Source of the DNA: Brassica napus
Taxonomy: Eukaryota; Streptophyta; Magnoliopsida; Brassicales; Brassicaceae
Assembly: GCF_020379485.1 (NCBI RefSeq)
Contig: NC_063442.1
Location: 18,486,732-18,550,731, forward strand
Direction of reading: 5' to 3'
Length of the DNA stretch: 64,000 nt
The notes under the pieces were generated by a model, which saw only the letters and a program-made list of their open reading frames with translations, was not told where the DNA came from and ran no database searches. Both the position numbers and the translations under genes were made by a program. Numbering within the stretch: the first letter of the stretch is position 1; each line of letters starts with the position of its first letter. Positions 56,503 through 64,000 of the stretch are shown piece by piece.

Positions 56503-57104
56503 AAACCACCACAAGTTTCGAGTCTCTGGTCGAGAATTGGCGTGACTGAGATATGATACGCTGCGATCAGGTACACGATTCCTGGAAGAATCCCACATAC
56601 ACTTTGCACAAGGCCCAAAATACAATTTCATAAAGCCCAAACTGAAACTTTTCTAAAAGACCCAAGATGCAATCGGATATGCCCCAAAATCGAATCAGAT
56701 TTTTTTTATAATATTCGAATGTGGCTCAGTAGTATTGTGATTTCAAAAATCCGAATCCTCCTGTACATTAAAAGAGAATTCACTTTATTAATTTTTGCTG
56801 ACATGTCATTAATATAGAGCTTTTCAGAAAAATTGTTATAATTTTATTGGTCGATTTTTTTGAATTTTATTTTTCATTTATTTTTAATCAATCGCTTATG
56901 TAGACAAGCCCAAAACTATTGTCGATTTCGTTAAGCCCATATATAGCTAGGGGATAATAATTATCGATTTAGTTTAGTATTGGGCAAGATTTAGAACTAA
57001 GACAAATATTAAAAACTTTCCTTATTATTCAAATAGTAAACTTGCGCATGTTGATATCATATTAATTACATTTGCTTAGAAAATATTTTAATGTTTCTAA
57101 TTAG

Positions 57105-57531
57105 TAGGGGTGGGTATCCGTTCGGGTTCGGGTCGGATATTTCGGATTTTTGAGTATTTCGGTATAGAGGTGTAGAACCCGTTAGGGTATTTCTGTACTT
57201 CGGGTCGGGTTCGGGTATTTTTAGTTCGGATTCGGTTATTTCGGATCGGGTTCGAATATTTAGATTTTGAAAAAAAAATTAAAATTTTCATTTCTCAAGT
57301 TTCTTATATTTAAAAATATAACTTTCAGTTAACTAATTTTTTATTTTTAATAGATTGAATGATTAATAGATTTGGACATAACATTTTAAAACTAAAAAAA
57401 CATTAATTTAGTTATTTTTTATAAAATTTTGGATGTAACTTTTTGTTAATTTTTGAAATAAAAAACTTGACATGCATTTTCGGATCGGGTTCGGGTGCCA
57501 CTTCGGATATCGGGTAAAGTGCCCACCCCTA
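57105..57531. mobile_element. hAT non-autonomous element (427 bp) with 8-bp target duplication
   Basis: Flanked by CTAATTAG at 57097-57104 and 57532-57539. The ends are TAGGGGTGGGTATCCG and, read inward from the right, TAGGGGTGGGCACTTTACCC. Subterminal GGTTCGGGT words repeat on both sides. It is nested in the Helitron-like element and splits a segment (56958-57104) that recurs unbroken at 57745-57895. Confidence 0.9.
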
Positions 57532-57544
57532 CTAATTAGGTTGT

Positions 57545-57975
57545 TTGTTTTTAATAACTTACCTTTCTAATATGGATTACTTGCGCAAGTTGAAATCATT
57601 AAATATACAAATAACTTATTGACAAAATTTGTTTATTAATAACTTACCTTTCTAATATGGATTACTTGCGCAAGTTGAAATCATTAAATATGCAAATCAC
57701 TTATTCACAATATGGATTACTTGCGCAAGTTGAAATCATTAAATATTATCGATTTAGTTACCATTGGGCTAGATTTAGAATTAAGACAAATATTAAAAAC
57801 TTTCCTTATTATTTAAATGGTAAACTTGCGCTTGCTGATATCATATTTATTACATTGCTTACAAAATGTTTTAATGTTTCTAATTAGGTTATTTGTTTTT
57901 AATAACTTACCTTTCTAATATGGATTACTTGCGCAAGTTAAAATCATATCATATGCAAATCATTTTTTGACAATA
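57545..57975 (+). repeat. Short direct repeats in the Helitron-like element (TATGGATTACTTGCGCAAGT)
   Basis: The word ATATGGATTACTTGCGCAAG followed by TTGAAATCATTAAATA occurs four times (about 57572, 57655, 57711 and 57918). It contains the 12-bp palindrome ACTTGCGCAAGT. A longer unit (56958-57104 against 57745-57895) is repeated as well. Confidence 0.8.
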
Positions 57976-58153
57976 CACATTTAATATCTTTCTTTAAACG
58001 ATTTCATTATTTATTATGCAAAATATTGTGCGTCATTAATATGAGAAATAAATCGACTGTATATATATAGGAGACACCCAATGTCTTAAAATACAAACAT
58101 TCTCTTTTCATTTTTTAAAGTACTATTCACAAATCTCTCCTCTCATACTATTA

Positions 58154-58866
58154 AGATACTACGACGATGCTGCTTGTGTGCTAAGAAAAATGTGTTTAGA
58201 CGCCAAGGCTCCTCATCTTTCATCGACTCTGCCACCCACTTTGCCTTGGAAATTCAATAAACCTGTACAGCCTAATAAAGGACTAACCCGCCAAGGCAAT
58301 GGGCACTCAGAAGAGCTACGTTGTGTCATTGCTATTATTCGACAGTATGTTTTCTTAACATATAAATTACTTTTATCTCCTCTATACTTCTATCTGTTAA
58401 AATTTTGTTATTACATGACAGTGGCGATCAAACTCCAAAACAGAAGATGAAACTAAATGTTACAGAGGAGAAACTGTTAAACCTGATGCTGAAGTACAAT
58501 GGTGGAAAGCCAAGAGCTGAGATGCGAGAGGCTCCAGTTTTTTTGTCATCCATCTTTTATCAGAGTCTTGATTCATTTTATATATTTTTCTTTTTTTTGT
58601 AGACAAAACTAAAATGTGCAGTCCAGTTGCAAGACCTATTAGATGCAACAAAAATGTTAGTTCCCCGTACAAGGTAGAACCCTGAACTCATCTCTTTGTG
58701 TTTTGTCTCCAAAAAGCATGTCTGGTCTATCTTTTTCATGTGTTGAATACTGGTAACGACAATATGGTCTTCCTTTTTTATATATAGACCAGGTCGTGAG
58801 AGTGATAGTGTTCCAGAAGACCTTGAACATGCTGAGAAGCTTCGCCAAGTTAAAGCAGTTTTTGAA
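58154..58866 (+). pseudogene. Captured fragment of a VIH/PPIP5K inositol-pyrophosphate kinase gene (phosphatase-like domain), four exons
   Basis: Four segments with splice borders (about 58154-58344, 58422-58521, 58603-58673, 58788-58866) join to [100 protein letters not shown] and ESDSVPEDLEHAEKLRQVKA. This is the start of the histidine-acid-phosphatase-like half of plant VIH1/VIH2, the enzymes that make InsP8 for phosphate and jasmonate signalling. The motif RHGDR is changed to RHGDQ, six residues before SEELR are missing, and the second donor is AT instead of GT. The ATP-grasp kinase half is absent. It lies inside a Helitron-like element, with introns, so a genomic piece was captured. Confidence 0.85.
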
Positions 58867-59033
58867 AATGTTCTTTAGTACTTTCTCTTTTTTTTGTTGA
58901 ATATAGTCCGGGGAAAGTATTATATAGTATCATTTAGTAATATTATCTTATATTATTTTTTTTGCTGGTGCTTAATTTGCAATGTCATCATGTGTTTACT
59001 AATAATGTCTTTTTATCTTTCTTGCTTCTCAAG

Positions 59034-59236
59034 GTTTCTTTGGTTAGCAAGGACTTTTTCATGTTGGATGGTCTTGATACTGCCAGCATTGAAATGGAAG
59101 TTGCCAAGGTTTGTCCCATGACTTGAGTCATTTTTTGAAGTGTGTGTATCAGTCAATCAACAAGATTGATTTCATTATAATTGGACTATATATACAGGCT
59201 AGATTGAATGAGATTGTAACGTCTGGCAAAAAATGA
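59034..59236 (+). pseudogene. Two exon-like pieces of an unidentified gene in the Helitron-like element
   Basis: Segments 59034-59108 and 59198-59236, with AG before and GT after the first, join in frame to SLVSKDFFMLDGLDTASIEM, EVAKARLNEIVTSGKK and a stop. The parent gene is not recognised and it does not look like a continuation of VIH. They follow the VIH fragment in the same orientation, so a chimeric transcript is conceivable. Confidence 0.5.
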
Positions 59237-60019
59237 TTAATGAATTACTACTATTTATTATTATCAAATCATATTAGTAATTATCAAATTAAATACGCAA
59301 AAGACAAAACAAAAAGAGAGAGGCATAACATAAAATAAGTTAGCATCTTAAATTGCAAATAAGCCAAAATATTTCAAAGCAGTCAAACAACCTAGAAAAT
59401 TAATATTCGAACCAGCTACTTTTTTTTATTAGACCGGATATTAGTTCTACCAATAATCATGGTCAACTTACCAACATGGTGCATATATGTCAAATGGACA
59501 AATATACGTTTAAGTAATCCAACATGTAAGGGATTTAGATTTTTTTTGTGAATCTCGTGGACTGATCTATCGCAGATTGGGGTTCATAGGTGAAGTTTTA
59601 AGAAATTGTTATAATTTGATTGGTCGATTGTTTTAAATTTTTATTTATTTAATTTAGATCTAAAAATTTAAGATAAGTCTAAAATCATTTAACATCACTT
59701 GCCATATAATCTAACGAATAGTACAAATAACAATTTATGAAAACTAATTCTCGAAATTATAGAAAGATTAATAATGTTTTATTTATTATTTTTAATATTT
59801 ATAAACTATAAAATACAATGAACGAAATTTTATATAAGATAATTATAATAGTTTTATATTCTACTTGATGAATTGTGTTCGAATATAATTATATAATAAC
59901 TACTTTAAATATTACAAAATCCAAAAATGTTTATTAATATTATTTTTAAATTATTTATCGTTGTTTAAACAATAAATTTATCATAATTTTAAAATAATTT
60001 ATAAAATGCTTACAAAATA

Positions 60020-60156
60020 CAAGGTAAAGTTGCACTTTCAAGAGTTAAGTCGAGATCTGGATTAAAAATTCTAATAACTGGTAAAAAAGGGAAGCTGCCG
60101 ACAAAAACATTGGATGTTGTCTACAAACAAGTTTTTTCTGAATATTCTGTAGTCAC
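60020..60156 (+). pseudogene. Helitron helicase C-terminal remnant (PIF1-like)
   Basis: The frame reads GKVALSRVKSRSGLKILITG, KKGKLPTKTLDVVYKQVFSE. This matches the last motif of the Helitron Rep/helicase and other PIF1-type helicases (VALSRV-S-GLKIL, then NVVYKEVF). The rest of the protein is gone. It lies 0.4 kb before the 3' hairpin, the expected place in an autonomous Helitron. Confidence 0.75.
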
Positions 60157-60577
60157 GGTACGTAATTTTAATTAGTAGGTTCCTAATTGAATTTATTTTC
60201 TTTATCGAAAAATGGACTTCATAATTTATATTATTTATGCATAATATTTTGATTTTTATTATATTTTCTTTTAATATATGTTTATTATTTATGAAAAAAT
60301 AATTTTATTACGACACATATACAATACATTCTAATTAATGATAATATAAAATCTGTTACTTCTAAAACTATACACTATTTATTTTATTTTTTGAATGAAA
60401 GTATCTTCGTAAACACACAAAATATTTTGTGACGTTGCAATTATACATACACACAATATCTGCATCTTCATACTGACGTTACTGTGTTTCCTCTCGTGAA
60501 GTGCGAATCGAGAGGAAACACAGAATGCAAGCCGGTCATGTTCTTATGCCCGCACAGGGTGCGGACCGGTCACCTAG

Positions 60578-63500
60578 TTCAGATTTAACTTCGTATCGAA
60601 TTTGTTTGTACACCCCCGATATTCATACATAAAATTATATCTTAACTGTTTATGATACACTGGCGACACACTTATCTATAATACATGCTCATTTAACTAA
60701 AATCTTATTCCTTTCATTTTTAATAATATAGACATTTTAGAAATAAACACAAATTAAGAAATATTTAGTTTTTTCTATTTTTAAAACAAAAATATCATTA
60801 GCTATTCACCTTATCACAATTTAACTAGTTGTAAAATAATCCGATTAATATCACTGGTCATATAATATAAATTATTAATAATGGAATCAAAAGTCTTTTC
60901 TAAAACGTGAGTATTTTGTTAACTTTTCAGCTTGTTTTGTTTGTGATTCAAATTTAGTTAAAATCATAAGTAAAGTTATGATTTGAACACATTAATGTTG
61001 CAAACGATCATTTACTTCCACACTAGTCTTAAGATTTTGACATTGATTAACTTTAGTTTTCTTTGCTAGAGTTTTCTTGTGCACGTACAGTATTTCCTTA
61101 CTGAAGTTGTTCACTAAAAAATTCTCCGACAGAGACAAAAACACAATCGTTTCAACTTCCAAGGGTTAGAAGAATGGAAGCGTTTATTCTTTAGTATAAT
61201 ATTTAAATCAAAGTAAAGGTTAGTAAAACGAAAACTAATTAGCAATGTCATGGAAGAGCATAGTTGGAAAGTGGGGACAATGAAGATTATGGGAACTTGT
61301 TGCTGCAGTTTATAAACACTTCGATCCCCGATAAAGAAACCACACAACCTTCTGGCCACTCACTATCTTTATTCTTTGTAATATTTTATTTTTTGCATGT
61401 TCACACTTCACACGAAAAACCACGCTGAGGATATCAAAAACAATCTATGATGTAATTTTACAAGTTTAAAGAACACAGTAGGGAATATTCGAATGTGGCT
61501 TAGTAATGTGTTCTCAGTTTCTTGGATAAAAGTTGTAAGACATCTAGGTGATTTAATTAGCAAAGTAATAAGAAAAAATCTTATCGTTTTGAGGGAAACC
61601 CTAAAAGGGGCATGCATATCCGGAGGTTTATTAGATCAAGCGACCAGAATCAGAAGTATATAAACTATGAACATAGTACGTGATATTTAGAACATAGTAA
61701 GAATTTGTACCTGTCAGAATTAAATTAGCATCACAGCTTAAAGGCATAGTAGCTGATCTCCCAATCTATTAAAAGTATACAAAAATTCATAAATACCAAG
61801 ATGCTATATGCGTCTCAATATATCTAAATAATACATGCCATTTTTATGTAAAATCTTATCTGTTTTTTTTGTTACCCTCTTCCCTCATATTTTCGTCTAA
61901 TCGGTGCATTAAACTAAGAGTTCTGCAACATCTTTAATGAAAAAATTATACGACATAGTCACATAATTGAGATTAACTTTATATACATAGGTACCAGACA
62001 GACTGCACATATATATATGGCCATCGGCAAAATTATATGACCCTCCATATATTTAAATAATTTGTGTGTTTCTTGAATATATCGAGCAAGTAAAAGCAAG
62101 ATATTAAACTTAGCGGTTATTCTTTTTATTAAATAAGTCATTTCTAAATTCAAATACACAAAAGCCCTAATATTTAATCCAAAATAAGCTAGCTTTGAAA
62201 TCAAAAAGAAATTAGAAATCTTCTGAAAGGAGCTGGTCGTGAGTATATGAATTAGATCAGTGATAGCTGCAGCCTGAGTTAACGCCATGTCGTGAGTATA
62301 TGAATTCGAGAACTATTTCTTGTATTTCCTTTGAAGAGATCAGAGTGCGTTTGTAATTGGGCTCAGTGAAATCTGTGATTGGGTTCCCTCCATGATTCAT
62401 AGATTGATGGTTGTTAGCCATGACAGTAGAAGAACATTTTTTCCTCGGCCAAAGCTTTAAGCAGCCAAGCGAGAGTGGTGTTGCCAAGGTAGGGAAGGGA
62501 TCGGATGGCCTGACAATAGGTGACACGCCAGCTTGAAGATGAAGTGTATGAAGAACAGCTGTTAAAATGTTTAACAAACAAAAATGTGTTGGAATGAATA
62601 AAATAAAGGGAGTTCCCTTCAGTCCAATCGCAATGAATCTAAGATCCAATAAGTCTCCCGCATCATTTACTCATGTAACGAGTTCATTCCTATTTTAGTG
62701 ACTCGGTAAGTGAGTGAATGAGTCTGGAGCTAATTGGATCAAATCACAACATGTGAATGGACTTAAGGAAACTCTCTTGGTATTTATCTTGCAACAACCA
62801 CTGGAAAATCAACCCAATGTTAAATGCATCTATAGCTACACATATGTATAAATGCTTATAATGGATGATATATATGCATGGACCTAGCACCCTAGATTGA
62901 GAGAAAAACAATATAACTCTAAGAACATATTTAGCAAGATCGATTCTAAAGAATGCAATTGAATTATGTGTTATCCACAATCTAAGTTATATGAATTATA
63001 AGAGATGTTGATTTGAGTAAATATTATATGATGCAGAGAGAAATCAAATGGAGAGACAGATCTGATTCTGAAGGGAGAGATTTTGATATCTCTAGAAAGG
63101 GGGTAGAATAAGAATGGTAGAAAATACAGAACTATGGAAGATATCATACAATTGAAGGTTTGATGAGTATATATAAGCCTAAAGTTTCAACTTTTTAGTA
63201 AATTGTTTACACATGTAGGAAAAAGTTCTGATTGGCTAATAATAAAATTTATGCCTGTTTGTATATAATTATTTTTAGGTTCATTGGGAAACAAGCTCTA
63301 TAGAATAATGGCAGTTACTTGTCAAGTATACATGTCTGAACCGTAATGTTATTTATGTACGTAGTTGCAAACTCCTTGGGTTTTACGTATAAGGTTTCGA
63401 CTATTATAAAATAATGGATTAGTAAATTTAGTCGTTGTTAAAGTTTTGCAGTTGTAATCATTACTGAACAGTTTCATATTATTGCTATATGATGGATTCG

Positions 63501-64000
63501 ATTAGTGATAAAAACCAGTATAAAGTTTCGCGGTGGTAAAACAGCGGCAAGTGATACCCAAAGTAATTAACTAGAATCGATAAGAAGTAGCGATACAAAA
63601 TAAAGAACTATTTAGTCAATGATTCATAACGACTGGAATCTGCCAACTTAAAGATATTTGATATCATCAGTTGCATTGCATCTCTAAAAGACTAAAACCC
63701 TCTTTTGTTCTAGCATTCATCAAAAGTATATGAAAATGAAATTCTTATTTTGTCCAATCAAACTTTTTTCATCATCTGTCCATCCACACATCTAATCTCA
63801 TCCCACTCTTTCTTCTCCCTCATCATTCTTTTGAAGACTCTGATTCTTTTCTCCCTACTAAACTACACATTAATTTGTCCTTCAGATTTTGTATATCCAA
63901 CGGACGTGATTCACTTTCATTAGAATTTTTTTTTAACAAAACAAACACGGTTTATTAACTTTTTGTTCTATATATCTTTGTGTAATCTAAAAAAATATTC
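60578..64000. other. Intergenic to the window end, no gene confirmed
   Basis: AT-rich sequence. A GC-richer stretch at 62250-62650 has a minus-strand frame with GGNPITDFTEPNYKRTLISS and a nearby MALTQAAAITDLIHILTTSS; both share a repeated CATATACTCACGAC. I do not recognise a gene there. The stretch 61114-61380 has coding-like composition on the minus strand but no known domain. Nothing else was supported in 62725-64000. Confidence 0.4.
62663..62721. other. Short perfect-looking stem-loop (21-bp arms, 17-base loop)
   Basis: Arms 62663-62683 and 62701-62721 pair with 17 Watson-Crick pairs, two G-U pairs and two mismatches if transcribed from the plus strand. The loop is TCATTCCTATTTTAGTG. The stem does not extend beyond 21 bp. 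It could be a miniature hairpin or a chance inverted repeat; a microRNA precursor is possible but no known family is recognised. Confidence 0.4.

Larger units (their letters stand above)
56756..60577 (+). mobile_element. Helitron-like element (3.8 kb) with captured gene pieces
   Basis: The likely 5' end is TCCTCCTGTACATTAAAAG after A at 56755. The 3' end is the hairpin CCGCAC-AGG-GTGCGG (about 60550-60564), then ACCGGTCACCTAG, ending at 60577 before T. Inside are a nested hAT element (57105-57531), pieces of a VIH kinase gene, two further exon-like pieces, and near the 3' end a remnant of the Helitron helicase. A GTTATAATTT-ATTGGTCGAT segment near the 5' end (56835) recurs at 59610. The element may therefore be a composite of two Helitrons, and the 5' border is less certain than the 3' border. 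Confidence 0.65.

Noticed and set aside
62257..62649. 130-codon minus-strand frame with coding-like composition
   Set aside because: No recognisable domain and no exon partners found; kept only as a remark because I cannot show that it is a gene.

Overview
This window is intron-bearing, AT-rich plant nuclear DNA. The protein sequences resemble Arabidopsis thaliana families closely but not identically, and the DNA is heavily loaded with transposons. I infer a Brassicaceae genome, most likely Brassica or a near relative. Three host genes look functional. A two-domain GDPD-like (SHV3/SVL type) GPI-anchored protein lies at 5364-8643 on the minus strand (8 exons, 758 aa). An LRK10L/WAK-like receptor kinase lies at 36203-39438 on the plus strand (6 exons, 693 aa). 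A nuclear-encoded chloroplast translation initiation factor IF-1 lies at 55776-56422 on the minus strand (2 exons, 141 aa). A decayed Bystin/ENP1 gene (49093-50776) and a tRNA-Tyr pseudogene (55241-55318) are host relics.

Layout: 1-3347 is the end of a Mutator-like element (MULE) whose second copy, in inverted orientation, occupies 13846-19834 with a perfect 9-bp target duplication. Between the two copies lie the GDPD-like gene and a different MULE (E1, 9187-13322, 9-bp target duplication). A relative of E1 (E2, 41775-46823, 9-bp target duplication) lies downstream of the kinase. 20-30 kb is a patchwork of a LINE fragment, hAT-like elements, a small Helitron (24757-25817) and two related unclassified elements (A and B); element A holds pieces of a VIM/ORTHRUS gene and of a WAT1/UMAMIT transporter. 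A LINE with both long ORFs open (30134-35988) sits about 0.2 kb upstream of the kinase start codon. A second Helitron (39910-41555) contains a broken LINE tail. A third Helitron-like element (56756-60577) contains a nested hAT element, a fragment of a PPIP5K/VIH inositol-pyrophosphate kinase gene and the last remnant of a Helitron helicase.

Most interesting signals: (i) each of the three MULE types is filled with its own short palindromic word (TTTATAAA in one; GACGACTT paired with AAGTCGTC in E1; GTAGACTT paired with AAGTCTAC in E2). This resembles the motif clusters used by sequence-specific anti-silencing factors of VANDAL MULEs; the link is inference. (ii) E1 and E2 share a TATA-containing block followed by repeated exon-like modules of about 40 bp. 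(iii) Host gene fragments have been captured by at least three elements: the membrane anchor of NADPH-cytochrome P450 reductase, the VIM SRA domain, and the VIH phosphatase-like domain. Boundaries marked by target duplications were read directly from the sequence. Family names rest on remembered protein similarity, without a database search.
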